A DNA stretch of 64,000 nt. Origin: Spirochaeta lutea. Its GTDB lineage: Bacteria > Spirochaetota > Spirochaetia > DSM-27196 > Salinispiraceae. A program made the position numbers and the translations under genes. The DNA lies in the NCBI RefSeq assembly GCF_000758165.1, contig NZ_JNUP01000001.1, positions 40,477 to 104,476 on the forward strand. The letters are read 5' to 3'. This document shows, in pieces, positions 44,782 to 53,897 of the stretch (the stretch's first letter is position 1; each line of letters starts with the position of its first letter). The notes under the pieces were generated by a model that saw only the letters and a program-made list of their open reading frames with translations, ran no database searches and was not told where the DNA came from.

Positions 44782-47388
44782 CTATTTTTTCAATGATTCC
44801 TGAAAACGGGCTAGAATCGTGAGGGCCTGCAAGGGGGTAGTTGTCCCAATATCGATGTTTTTTAACTCCAGGGAAATCTCCTCCAGGGGATCGAACAATC
44901 TTTTCTGGGGCTTGGAACCCTGCTTTCCTGGTTTTCCCGGATTAAACGCAGGAACATCGAAATGGTTTAGCAACTCCTGGGCACGCTCGATGACCATTCT
45001 GGGGATACCTGCAAGCTGGGCAACATGGATACCGTAGGAATTGGATGAGGCTTTCGGAACTACCCTGCGGAGAAATACGATCTCGCCATCTTCATCATCC
45101 ACCTGGAGGGATAAATTTTGAAGGTTGGGATGGCTCAGCTCGGTTAGCTCGTGATAGTGGGTTGCAAAGAGGGTCCGGGCCTTGATGGTGTTTAGCACGT
45201 ATTCACTGACGGCCCAGGCGATGGAAAGCCCGTCCTGGGTCGAGGTACCCCGCCCGACCTCATCCATAATAATGAGGCTGCGTTCGGTAGCGGTTCGGAG
45301 GATCAGGGCAGTCTCATTCATCTCGACAAGGAAGGTTGATTCCCCCCGGGCAAGATTATCGCTCGCCCCTACCCTGCAGAACACCTTGTCGCAAATACCT
45401 ATTTTGGCCCTGTCAGCCGGCACGAAGCTGCCAATCTGGGCGAGGATGGTAATTAGCGCATTTTGCCTGAGGTAGGTACTCTTTCCGGCCATGTTCGGGC
45501 CGGTAATGAGGGCAAATCGACCCGATGTCGATCCCTTTTTAGACGATAATTCGAGACTGTTTGGAACAAACTCCCCGTGGCTCAGATGGGCCTCCACCAC
45601 CGGATGGCGGCCCCCCTCTATATCCAGCAGTACCTCTTCGACGAGTTCCGGGGCAACGTATCCCCGCAGGGTAGCGACCCGGGCAAGGGACTGAATGCAA
45701 TCCGTTTCCGCAACGAGCTTGCTTACCTCGAGGATGTCCTGAACCCTCTGGCGAACCTGCTGACGCACCTGGATGAAACACTGACGCTCCAGTTCGATCA
45801 ACCTGTCAGAGGCCAGGGTTATCTTCGATTCCAGTTCCCCCAGCCGCTCCGTGGTATACCGCTCGGCATTCACCAGGGATTGGCGACGGATAAAATGCTC
45901 GGGCACCTTCGAGACCTGGCCCTTGGAAACCTCCAGGTGATAGCCGATTATCTTATTGTACTTGAGTTTTAGATTCTGAATGCCCGACTGGTCCCGTTCC
46001 TGGGAAAGGTAGGACTCCAGGGTCTCCCGACTGTTTTCCTTCAGTGATCGGATCTCGTCCACTTCGGGACTGTAACCCGGGCGGATGAGCCGGCCTTCGG
46101 TCAGCAAGATGGAAGGATTCTCAATTATTGCATTCTCAATGAGGGCGGTTATCTCCTGCAAGCCCTGACGACTATGTTCCGGCACTCCCCCGCCCAGGTT
46201 CGCACCGGAGAGGAGATCGAGGAGTTCGATGGAGAGCGAGAGGGAGGTACCGAGGCTCAGCAAATCCTTGGCATGTCCCTTATCTAGGGAGATTCTTGCA
46301 GCCAGGCGGTCTAAATCCCGGATGGACCCCAACAATTCTGCGGCCTTCGATAGGATGAGCTGGCTATGGTAAAAGCCCCGTACCCTGGCCTGGCGCTCCA
46401 AGATAGCCGGTGCGCTATTCAGGGGACGCAGCAGCCAGCGCTGCAGGAGCCGGGAGCCCATGGGCGTCTGGGTTTGGTCGATGACGTCCAGGAGGGTGTA
46501 TTTCCGGGTGCCATCCCGCATATTCCTGGTGAGCTCGAGGTTCTTCTGGCTGCTTTCATCAATACTGACTGCATCATGCTCTTTATACACCTGGAGTTCC
46601 CGGAGAAAGGAAATCCGGTGCTTGGTTACATCTTCGGCATAATCAATGAGCACGCTTGCCGAATGAAGCTCAGGCGAATCAGGTGCGAGGCCGAAGGATT
46701 GTAACCCTGCCACCCCCAAAAGATCCCGGAGGCGCTGGGCGGCTGTCCGGGAATCAAAATACCAATCGGGATACCGGTTCAAAAGAATCTCCGGAGAGTC
46801 TTTTAGATACTGGGCGATTTCCGACACCTGTTCCAACATGGATTCCTGGACGACTATCTCGGGGGGATTGTAACGGTAGATCTCCCGGCGCAAAAACGCT
46901 GCCGCCGATGGGCCGCTGTAGCTCGTCAGAAACAGTTCTCCCGTGGAAACATCCAGGGCTGCGAAACTGTAGACCTGTTGCAGGGGATCGGAATAATCCG
47001 GGGCTGGGGAAGAAAGGGCGACCAGGTAATTATTATTCTCCCCGGGCAGCATGTCCTCTTCCATGACCGTACCGGGAGTTAACACCTCCACAACCTCACG
47101 CTCGGCAATTCCCTTACCACCCTCGGGAAGTTTGGTCTGTTCGCAGACGGCTATCTTTTTCCCCGCCTGTAGCAACCGGCCCACATAGGCACCGGATGCA
47201 TGGTAGGGAATCCCGCACATGGGTATGCCATTCCGTTTAGTAAGAGTGAGTCCGAGTATTTTACTTGCCTCTTGGGCATCTTTGTGGAACATTTCATAGA
47301 AGTCACCAAGACGGAAAAAAACAATGGCATCCCGATGTTTCGACTTGATTTGGGTGTACTGTTGCATCATGGGGGTTGAGTCAGACAT
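44782..47388 (-). CDS. mutS: DNA mismatch repair protein MutS
   Basis: 868 residues from MSDSTPMMQQYTQIKSKHRD; a longer frame to 47451 runs into the divergent gene's start. The mismatch-reading domain I carries FFRLGDFYEMF (Phe-x-Glu). The ATPase has Walker A TGPNMAGKSTYLRQ, ESTFLVEMNETA, IIMDEVGRGTST (Walker B) and FATHYHEL. The C-terminal helix-turn-helix and short tail end the protein. A TATAAT box (reverse strand, ~47399) lies just upstream. No mutL is adjacent. Confidence 0.97.
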   Translation of the reverse strand: MSDSTPMMQQYTQIKSKHRDAIVFFRLGDFYEMFHKDAQEASKILGLTLTKRNGIPMCGIPYHASGAYVGRLLQAGKKIAVCEQTKLPEGGKGIAEREVVEVLTPGTVMEEDMLPGENNNYLVALSSPAPDYSDPLQQVYSFAALDVSTGELFLTSYSGPSAAAFLRREIYRYNPPEIVVQESMLEQVSEIAQYLKDSPEILLNRYPDWYFDSRTAAQRLRDLLGVAGLQSFGLAPDSPELHSASVLIDYAEDVTKHRISFLRELQVYKEHDAVSIDESSQKNLELTRNMRDGTRKYTLLDVIDQTQTPMGSRLLQRWLLRPLNSAPAILERQARVRGFYHSQLILSKAAELLGSIRDLDRLAARISLDKGHAKDLLSLGTSLSLSIELLDLLSGANLGGGVPEHSRQGLQEITALIENAIIENPSILLTEGRLIRPGYSPEVDEIRSLKENSRETLESYLSQERDQSGIQNLKLKYNKIIGYHLEVSKGQVSKVPEHFIRRQSLVNAERYTTERLGELESKITLASDRLIELERQCFIQVRQQVRQRVQDILEVSKLVAETDCIQSLARVATLRGYVAPELVEEVLLDIEGGRHPVVEAHLSHGEFVPNSLELSSKKGSTSGRFALITGPNMAGKSTYLRQNALITILAQIGSFVPADRAKIGICDKVFCRVGASDNLARGESTFLVEMNETALILRTATERSLIIMDEVGRGTSTQDGLSIAWAVSEYVLNTIKARTLFATHYHELTELSHPNLQNLSLQVDDEDGEIVFLRRVVPKASSNSYGIHVAQLAGIPRMVIERAQELLNHFDVPAFNPGKPGKQGSKPQKRLFDPLEEISLELKNIDIGTTTPLQALTILARFQESLKK

Positions 47389-47450
47389 AACATCGGGATT
47401 ATAGTACAGCTGTGTAAACAGGTATAGTGATAAAATAAAGGAGTGCGACA

Positions 47451-47942
47451 TTGTCAGACGGAATTGGTTATAAGCGCGTTGATGACGAGCTTTACCTCCG
47501 CGGCACGGGCAATCTTAATGCACGCAACTGTGATGGACTGAAATCGATGGTATTTTCCATTCTCCAAGAACGGGGAGTGACGCATATATACATAGATCTA
47601 TCATGTTGCACCTACATGGATTCAACCTTTCTTGGGTTGATTGTGGGCATGCATAAAAAGTTAAAACAGACCGGCAGCCGAGGACTCGTAATTATAAATC
47701 CAAGTGATGAGGCTGAGCATCACCTCTCAGCCATGGGCCTCGATCAGATTATCCCTATTTCAAAAGAAATGATTTCCTTCCCTGAACACCTTGATTCCTG
47801 CAAAATTAAATCTACCGAAAATCCACAAGACATCCTAGCTGCTCATAAAAACCTGATGGATATTTCCCCTGAAAACCGGGAACGGTTCAGGCTGCTGACC
47901 AAGATGTTGGAACAGAGGATACAGCAGGGCACCCAGCGGTAG
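47451..47942 (+). CDS. STAS-domain protein (anti-sigma factor antagonist-like)
   Basis: 163 residues from a TTG at 47451 with AGGAG 7 bases upstream. The STAS domain (~1-105) includes HIYIDLSCCTYMDSTFLGLIVG; Ser58 aligns with the phosphorylated Ser of SpoIIAA-type antagonists. A further ~55-residue C-terminal part (ENPQDILAAHKNLMDISPENRERFRLL) is unusual for simple antagonists. It would bind a partner-switching kinase or anti-sigma factor, none of which is linked here. It is divergent from mutS. Confidence 0.88.
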   Translation: MSDGIGYKRVDDELYLRGTGNLNARNCDGLKSMVFSILQERGVTHIYIDLSCCTYMDSTFLGLIVGMHKKLKQTGSRGLVIINPSDEAEHHLSAMGLDQIIPISKEMISFPEHLDSCKIKSTENPQDILAAHKNLMDISPENRERFRLLTKMLEQRIQQGTQR

Positions 47943-47979
47943 AATCAGCCCGTACGTTTTTGTTTCTTGACGCCAATTA

Positions 47980-50112
47980 TTACGCATCTCGATCCGAAGC
48001 AGAAGCCTGGGTGATTTCTGCGTCCTGTTGCAGGTAGATTTCTACGTCCTTAGGCTTTAGCGCATGTGACCAAAGCCAGCCCTGTCCAAAATCGCATCCC
48101 AATCCCTTTAAAATATCTAACTGACGCAGGGTTTCTACCCCTTCGGCAATCACATCCAGACCGAGGGTATGACTAAGGTTGATAATCGTTTCGGTTATTT
48201 TAATATTGGTGAAATTCTTCTCGAGGCGCCGTATGAAGGATAGATCAATCTTTAGAGTGTCTACCGGAAATTGCTGGAGGTAACTCAGACTGCTGAAGCC
48301 GGTCCCGAAGTCGTCGATACTGATGCGGATGCCGCGTTGACGCAGCTGATGGAGGATATCAACGGTATGCATGGCGTTATGCATAGCCTCGGTTTCAGTG
48401 ATCTCAATCTTTATCTGGCCGGGAGAGAAACCGCTTTCCGCCAGGGCCTCATCGATCCAGGATACCAACCCATCGTGGTAGAATTGTTTTCCGGAGATGT
48501 TGATGGAAAGGGTTTGGGTTGGCGACATCATGCCCTCAGCAACCCACCTCGCCCCGGCAAGGCAGGCCTGCTTAAATACCCACTGACCCAGGGGTACGAT
48601 TTTTCCCGTCTCTTCCGCGATGGGAATGAATTCTGAGGGCGAAATGAGTCCTCGCTGGGGATGGAACCACCGCAGCAGAGCCTCAAAGCCCTGGAGCTCC
48701 CCCGAACCGATGGTGTGGATCGGCTGGTATTCCAGGAAAATCTGACTATCATGAATAGCTTGTTCAAGCTCCATGCCGAGGATGGTCTTACGCCTGGTAT
48801 TACTCACCATGGTCGGTTCGAAGATCCTGAAGCAGGATTTACCGTCCTGTTTGGCCCGCAGCATGGCGATATGGGCGTTATCGATGGCAACATCGGAGTT
48901 GATTGACTTCTCGCCCAGGTATACACCGATACTCAGACCGACCCGAATCTCCTTACCCTGAAAGGAACAAACCGACTCAGAGCTGAGCAGTAACCGGTTG
49001 ACCGCCGAAACCACCTCGCTATGGCTGCTCCGGTTCTCCAGGAGGATGAGGTACTGATCGCCCTCGAACCGTCCAACCGAATCGGAGGGTTTAACCTGGC
49101 TGACGAAGCCCAGACCGATGCGCTTTAGGAAATAATCCCCTGCCCTATGACCATACATGGTGTTGATGCTGGAGAAATTATCTAAACCGACGCAGATGAC
49201 CGCATACCCCGCATCGGGGTTCATCCGGAGCCGTTCAATAGCACCGGATATCCGGTCTTCCATGATCACCCGGTTGGGCAGCCCCGTGAGGGAATCCTGG
49301 ACAACCATACGCTGGAGCCGCTTTTCTGCATCCCGCTGCTCCGTGATGTCTCTAACCACAATGACGTAGAGCTCGGTGTCACCGATCTGGGTAACCGTTC
49401 TGGTCAGGGAGACGGGAAAGATGGTTCCATCTGCAGAGATATGGAATAAGGGGATTCGATCGCCCCCGGCAGCAAGAAATCGGCCCCAATCAACGGAATG
49501 ATCAACCTGAAGATCCTGAAAGGAGCTTCCCAGCATCTGCTCCTTGGACCGACGGTAGAGAGCCTCGGCCGCAGGATTACAATCAACGATATTGGTTGAG
49601 CCTTTATCGAGAAGAAAAACCGGATCGGGCAAGGAGGTAATGAGGGTGCGGTAGTGCAACTCGCTCCGCACCAAATCTTCGGTCCGTTTGGCGACTTCCC
49701 GTTCGAGATTGCTGTTGGTTTGGATCATCTCCCGTTCTTGCTGGGATTTATACAAGGTTAGGTGGATGACCAATTCCAATTCCCGCTTTCTAATGGGAGT
49801 CAGAATGAATCCGAAGGAGTGGCTGTTTTCCGCCTGAGAGCGCAGTTCCTCATCCGAGCGGTTGGTTACATATACAATGGGAAGATCAAGGTGGTCATGG
49901 AGATCTTGGGCCAGTGCGACCCCCTGGGATGGCCCGCAAAAATCAACATCAAGAATTAGCAGATCTATTTCTTCCAGGGTGGTGGTAGAAATAAAATCCT
50001 GAACGGTTTCTGCCCTGCCGATGATAGTGTATTCCAGCTCTTCCAAGGCTGCTGTAAGCTGAGAAGCAATAGATGTGTTTGACACAGCAATAAATATCTT
50101 CTTTCCGTTCAT
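47980..50112 (-). CDS. REC-like-PAS-GGDEF(degenerate)-EAL protein
   Basis: About 710 residues from ATG 50112 (MNGKKIFIAV); an in-frame start at 50184 is possible. The receiver-like domain lacks the acidic pair (IFIAVSNTS) and has ILTPIRKREL where a Lys-Pro is expected, so phosphorylation is doubtful, though LLILDVDF keeps the Asp. A coiled coil and a PAS domain follow (YRTLITSLPDPVFLLDKG). The GGDEF motif reads GRFEGDQYLIL and is probably inactive. EAL motifs are complete: FEALLRW, SINISGKQF, IEITETEAM, IDDFGTGFSSLSYL and VIAEGVETL. A PAS-regulated c-di-GMP phosphodiesterase is expected. Confidence 0.9.
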   Translation of the reverse strand: MNGKKIFIAVSNTSIASQLTAALEELEYTIIGRAETVQDFISTTTLEEIDLLILDVDFCGPSQGVALAQDLHDHLDLPIVYVTNRSDEELRSQAENSHSFGFILTPIRKRELELVIHLTLYKSQQEREMIQTNSNLEREVAKRTEDLVRSELHYRTLITSLPDPVFLLDKGSTNIVDCNPAAEALYRRSKEQMLGSSFQDLQVDHSVDWGRFLAAGGDRIPLFHISADGTIFPVSLTRTVTQIGDTELYVIVVRDITEQRDAEKRLQRMVVQDSLTGLPNRVIMEDRISGAIERLRMNPDAGYAVICVGLDNFSSINTMYGHRAGDYFLKRIGLGFVSQVKPSDSVGRFEGDQYLILLENRSSHSEVVSAVNRLLLSSESVCSFQGKEIRVGLSIGVYLGEKSINSDVAIDNAHIAMLRAKQDGKSCFRIFEPTMVSNTRRKTILGMELEQAIHDSQIFLEYQPIHTIGSGELQGFEALLRWFHPQRGLISPSEFIPIAEETGKIVPLGQWVFKQACLAGARWVAEGMMSPTQTLSINISGKQFYHDGLVSWIDEALAESGFSPGQIKIEITETEAMHNAMHTVDILHQLRQRGIRISIDDFGTGFSSLSYLQQFPVDTLKIDLSFIRRLEKNFTNIKITETIINLSHTLGLDVIAEGVETLRQLDILKGLGCDFGQGWLWSHALKPKDVEIYLQQDAEITQASASDRDA

Positions 50113-50217
50113 GCAAATGGTGTCCTTGCCTGGATGTTGGCTCATTGTAGCATGGATGAAAGCAGCTGAAAACGAAAACTCCATTGAGTTAGTGGGGAAT
50201 CAGTACGGTTTTTTTGG

Positions 50218-50275
50218 GTGGTGTATTCCACTTTAAACGAAGCAGGAAACTGTTTGACAATTGGGCACACTATAG
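50218..50275 (+). mobile_element. Solitary IS right-end fragment (58 bp)
   Basis: This stretch matches 53925-53982, the right end of the IS3-family element, in the same orientation with 7 differences over 58 bases (about 88% identity, counted by eye). It includes ATTCCACTTTAAAC and TGTTTGACAATTGGG and ends CACTATAG. No transposase sequence adjoins it, so it is a remnant of an older IS copy or a small IS-derived repeat. Confidence 0.8.
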
Positions 50276-50305
50276 TTCCTATCATTTAATTAATTTCCTT
50301 TTTAC

Positions 50306-51076
50306 TTATATTTCATTATTGGGTTTTATCCACTCAAACCAGATAATGCCTGCAGCAACAACCGCTGTGATGCTTCCGGTCACTGCCGGGTTATAATATG
50401 TGCCCTGTACGGGAAATAGCTGCCAGCTTATGTTTATAAAAGCGTGAAACAGTACCGGTATTATCATGCTTTTTCCAGACCTATTGTAGAGCCATATAAT
50501 AATAATCCGCGACGAAGTAAGAAAGATTGTTTGCCAAAAAATCCAGGAAAGGTTTCTGCCAACCTGAAAAAAGGGGATGTAATGCCACAACGAATGAAAC
50601 AGTCCCAGAACAATTCCGGTGAATATCCACCCGAATCCTTCCTGCATCAGTGGGAGCGCAAATCCGGTCCACCCAAGCTCTTCTGTAAAAGCAGCAAGGA
50701 AGAACAGCAAAAAAGTAATGGTTGAAAAGAGGTTTAGGTGAATCTCTAGGGGAATTCTGGCCCCCGAAAGCCGGAGAACCAAAAAGGATGCTATAAATAT
50801 AGCGGGTTGTAATAGTACTGCTGGAATAATCCAGGCTTTCCTTTTAACTGAAAACAGAAAGCAAAGCCCGTCTTTTATTTTGCGTACGTTTGGGGATTTC
50901 CTGAATAGTGCAATGGATATCCCCGCCGCCGCAGCAGGCAGAAAAGCCATAAATGAACTTACAGGCAATCCAGGTAGCAATTCCCCCCCAGCAAAAGCGG
51001 AAATCAACCATAAAATGGATGAAAGCAGTGTGACCAGAAAAAAATAGAAAAGCAGGTCTTTTGTTTGCAGGGTCAT
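50306..51076 (-). CDS. CPBP-family intramembrane protease
   Basis: 256 residues, about eight membrane helices. The Abi/CAAX protease motifs are present: FTEELGWTGFALPLMQ (EExxR-like motif 1 with Trp in place of Arg), LGLFHSLWHY (motif 2 His), and IPVLFHAFINISW (motif 3 His). Bacterial members include bacteriocin-immunity and anti-sigma-cleaving proteins. The ATG overlaps the stop of the small membrane protein gene as ATGA. It is the last gene of a three-gene unit divergent from an ECF sigma factor. Confidence 0.9.
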   Translation of the reverse strand: MTLQTKDLLFYFFLVTLLSSILWLISAFAGGELLPGLPVSSFMAFLPAAAAGISIALFRKSPNVRKIKDGLCFLFSVKRKAWIIPAVLLQPAIFIASFLVLRLSGARIPLEIHLNLFSTITFLLFFLAAFTEELGWTGFALPLMQEGFGWIFTGIVLGLFHSLWHYIPFFQVGRNLSWIFWQTIFLTSSRIIIIWLYNRSGKSMIIPVLFHAFINISWQLFPVQGTYYNPAVTGSITAVVAAGIIWFEWIKPNNEI

Positions 51077-51270
51077 TCAGTGCCTTCTTTGTCTGGTTTC
51101 GCGGATTTAGCAATAATACCTGAAAGGATCAGCGTTCCACTTATTCCGGCGCCTAACGGTCCCAGGACCTGCTGAAATACTCCTGTTCCCTTTAAAGAGT
51201 AACCAAAATAAAGAACTAATCCCGCCCAAAGAAGGGCTTGAATCAGTAGTAAAAAAATCATTTTCTTCAT
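51073..51270 (-). CDS. Small two-helix membrane protein
   Basis: 65 residues with two predicted membrane helices: MIFLLLIQALLWAGLVLYFG at the N-terminus, and a second around VLGPLGAGISGTLILSGIIA. A charged tail (KSAKPDKEGTE) follows. No family is recognised. It lies between the CDP-alcohol phosphatidyltransferase and CPBP genes with a 4-base overlap to the latter. The layout invites comparison with small immunity or regulator proteins, but this is conjecture. Confidence 0.65.
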   Translation of the reverse strand: MKKMIFLLLIQALLWAGLVLYFGYSLKGTGVFQQVLGPLGAGISGTLILSGIIAKSAKPDKEGTE

Positions 51271-51285
51271 AATAAAACTCCAAAA

Positions 51286-51819
51286 TTATAACTGACCTTG
51301 ATTCATTCTTAACCTGAAATTCTTTATAGCGTTACCGGTCTTACAAAGGAAAGAAGTGCAGATGTAGATCTGTGTAACCCCGGCAAGTACCATACACAGT
51401 GTGGTTCCGGCGGCAAGAATGAGTGCACCAGAATACACAAAGCATATCAGTCCAATGTATTTCCCTAGTCTGTCATACGAACTCCTGGCGGTTAGTCCCG
51501 AACTAGCAAACAGACAAAAAGAACTTGTTACAATCACTATTAAAGAAGCAGGCACACTTCCCTTTACCGTGAAATACAGAAGTATCGTTAAAACAAAAGC
51601 AAAATCAGAACCCGCGTCTATTAACCAGCCCCATCTATTGTTAACTCCCAGCTTTCTTGCCAAATACCCATCCAGAACATCACTCCCGCAGGCAATACAG
51701 AAAACAATAAAAGCCGATACAGTATTATGAGTTTCCACTAGAGCCAGGACCAGACCTCCCCAAAAAAGCCTTGAAAAGCTCAAAATATCAGGTAGCTGGA
51801 GTAAAGCTCTTTTATGCAT
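51286..51819 (-). CDS. CDP-alcohol phosphatidyltransferase family protein
   Basis: 177 residues from ATG 51819, preceded by GGAAGGAGG; a longer open frame reaches into the sigma gene's leader and is not used. The family signature D-x2-DG-x2-AR-x8-G-x3-D-x3-D is complete in SDVLDGYLARKL followed by GWLIDAGSD. Six membrane helices are expected. Members join a CDP-linked lipid to an alcohol (glycerol phosphate, inositol, choline, serine). Which product is made cannot be read here. First gene of the unit facing the sigma factor. Confidence 0.92.
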   Translation of the reverse strand: MHKRALLQLPDILSFSRLFWGGLVLALVETHNTVSAFIVFCIACGSDVLDGYLARKLGVNNRWGWLIDAGSDFAFVLTILLYFTVKGSVPASLIVIVTSSFCLFASSGLTARSSYDRLGKYIGLICFVYSGALILAAGTTLCMVLAGVTQIYICTSFLCKTGNAIKNFRLRMNQGQL

Positions 51820-51886
51820 AATAATCCTCCTTCCCACGTCTTTATAACCAATTAGATACATAGGAACAGAAAAAGTTATGGTCTTA

Positions 51887-51915
51887 TTGAAAAAAAGGTC
51901 TTTTTTTTGTAGATT
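51887..51915 (+). promoter_or_regulatory. Candidate promoter of the ECF sigma gene (near-leaderless)
   Basis: TTGAAA (51887-51892), a 17-base spacer and TAGATT (51910-51915) lie so close to ATG 51922 that the predicted start is at or next to the initiation codon. No Shine-Dalgarno sequence is seen, which fits a leaderless mRNA. An ECF-like GGAAC occurs at ~51862 but without a clear -10 partner. Confidence 0.4.
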
Positions 51916-51921
51916 CCTGAC

Positions 51922-52692
51922 ATGAAACAGGTGGAATTCAACAAAATTGCGGAAACCCACGGCAAGCGTATATATAACATCGCTTTCCGTATCACCTGTA
52001 ACTCGCAGGATGCTGAAGATATTGCCCAGGAAGTTCTTTACACGATTTATAATAAGTACATTACGTTTCGTGGGGATTCAGACCTTTCTACCTGGATCTA
52101 TCGTGTCGCAGTAAATACCAGTCTGCGCTATAAATCACGGGTATCAAAAAGCAGTTTTACAAGTCTGGAAGAAGATGCTGTCGAATACAGCAAATCTATT
52201 CCAGAAGAGGTGAAGCATTGGGAAACCAATCCGGAAGATGAATACCTCATTAAAGAGCTGCTAAACGAGATAACCGGTGAATGTACCTATTTTCTGACCT
52301 TCAAACTGAGCGATGAACAGAGAATCGTTTATATTCTGCAGGCAATCTTAGGTTTTTCATATTCACAGATCAGTAGTATCCTGGAAATGCCCGTGTCTTC
52401 CGTCAAGGCCAGACTGTACCGGGCCAGGGAAAACCTTATTTCTTATTTTTCCGGTCACTGCAGTCATTTAAACCCGAAAAGTACCTGCAGCTGCGGCTCC
52501 CGGGTAGGGTACGCTGTACATCTTGTGCCTGAAATTCTGGACCGGGTAAAAAAACACGCATCCAAGGAATCAGATTCACTTCTAACTGAGAATCTTGAGA
52601 AAATACCCACCCTTGGAAAGACCTTTGCAAACCTGCCTTTGTTTGACTATCAGGTAAAATCGTTGGAATATTATCTGAAGGGGAAAGTATAA
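51922..52692 (+). CDS. ECF-type RNA polymerase sigma factor with Cys-rich C-terminal extension
   Basis: 256 residues, longer than the usual ~180. Sigma2 region: NIAFRITCNSQDAEDIAQEVLYTIY. Sigma4 region: FSYSQISSILEMPVSSVKARLYRARENLI. After sigma4 comes GHCSHLNPKSTCSCGSRVGY, a C-x8-C-x-C cluster that could bind metal or sense redox, then ~60 further residues. A similar C...CxC tail follows sigma4 in other ECF factors as far as I recall. No anti-sigma gene is adjacent; the divergent membrane protease and phospholipid enzyme are the likely targets or partners. An IS begins 20-25 bases past its stop. Confidence 0.9.
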   Translation: MKQVEFNKIAETHGKRIYNIAFRITCNSQDAEDIAQEVLYTIYNKYITFRGDSDLSTWIYRVAVNTSLRYKSRVSKSSFTSLEEDAVEYSKSIPEEVKHWETNPEDEYLIKELLNEITGECTYFLTFKLSDEQRIVYILQAILGFSYSQISSILEMPVSSVKARLYRARENLISYFSGHCSHLNPKSTCSCGSRVGYAVHLVPEILDRVKKHASKESDSLLTENLEKIPTLGKTFANLPLFDYQVKSLEYYLKGKV

Positions 52693-52791
52693 CTTCTTGT
52701 CCTGGTGAGTATTATAATGAGCCCATAAATCGTGACAGATTCTGAATCATGTTAAGGTGAAATCTCCGGTAACACCCGGGAGGTTTCGACA

Positions 52792-53094
52792 ATGCGACAC
52801 AGATTCGATGAAGAGATTAAAGCCAAGGTTGTCCTTGAAGCTTTAAGGGAAGAAAAAACCTTGCAGGAACTGGCTGAGGAGTACGAGGTTCATCCAAACC
52901 AAATCTCCACCTGGAAGAAACAGCTTCTATCCAATGCCCCAGCCTTGTTCTTACGCAAAAACATGCGAGACGAAGAGCTTCAAACCCTCCGTAAGAAGGA
53001 ACAAGTGCCCTACATCCAGCTTAGGCAGAGTAAGTATGTAAACGAATGGCTAAAAAAGGACTGGCAACTACATGGGAAAGACTACGAGCCATAG
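52792..53094 (+). CDS. IS3-family transposase OrfA
   Basis: 100 residues. RFDEEIKAKVVLEALREEKTLQELAEEYEVHPNQISTWKKQLL is the helix-turn-helix of IS3-group OrfA proteins. The following part is short, and the leucine-zipper segment ending NEWLKKDWQLHGK is partly degraded. A GGGAGG site precedes ATG 52792. orfB begins 49 bases before its end, as expected when an OrfAB fusion is made by -1 frameshifting. Confidence 0.9.
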   Translation: MRHRFDEEIKAKVVLEALREEKTLQELAEEYEVHPNQISTWKKQLLSNAPALFLRKNMRDEELQTLRKKEQVPYIQLRQSKYVNEWLKKDWQLHGKDYEP

Positions 53095-53897
53095 ATCCTG
53101 AAAACCGCAGACTTAGTATCAAACGTCAAAGTCGGTTGCTGGGGGTTCATCGTTCGTCGTACTACTACAAACATCGCTGCGAACCTATCCGTGATCGCGA
53201 AGAAAAAGTAGCGCTAAGGGAGGCTTTCTTGCGCATTCCCTACAATGGCTACCGGAAGATGTGGCGTGAACTGCGTGAATCAGGTATACAAACCAGTGAA
53301 AAAAGAGTACGCCGGTTGATGTACCAGCTTGGACTTAAAGGATTGTCACCAAAGAAATTAACAAGCATAAGAAGTAAATCTCATGCTATTCACCCCTACC
53401 TTCTGAGGAATAAGCGCATCAGGTACCCGAACCAAGTATGGGCCACTGACATAACCTATTTGAAACTTGAAACTGGCCACGTATATCTCTGCGCAATCAT
53501 GGATGTATATAGCCGCACAGTATTGAGTTGGCAGATATCCCAGACCATGGATACTGATTTCTTCCTTGAAGCCTTAAAGGAAGCATTCTGCCAATAGGGT
53601 GAACCGGCCATCTTGAATACCGACCAGGGAAGTCAATTCACCTCATATGCATTTGTGAAAGCACTGAAAGATCGCAATATACTGGTCAGTATGGAGGGAC
53701 GCGGTAGCTGGTGGGACAATATCTACGTAGAACGACTATGGAAAAGCTTGAAGTACGAGGATATCTACCTCAGATCATACGAGGGAATACGGGATATGTA
53801 GCGGGGCATTGCCACTTATTTCAGGTTCTATAACAACAAACGATCCCACCAATCGCTTGACTATGAAGTACCAGATCTGCGGTATGAATCGTTTTAA
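53046..53897 (+). pseudogene. IS3-family transposase OrfB with two in-frame amber stops
   Basis: One frame of 283 codons encodes an otherwise complete rve-type integrase: the HTH_21-like start (RQSRLLGVHRSSYYY), first catalytic Asp in VWATDITYLKL, second Asp in LNTDQGSQFTS, and Glu in WWDNIYVERLWKSLKYE, ending FYNNKRSHQSLDY. TAG stops at 53595-53597 and 53799-53801 cut it before the second Asp and after the Glu. All residues on either side match the family, so each is a point mutation. The element should not move on its own. Confidence 0.9.

Noticed and set aside
53046..53897. Amber recoding (TAG read as an amino acid) in the IS transposase
   Set aside because: TAG is used as a normal stop for rimP and dut in this window, so mutation is the simpler reading.
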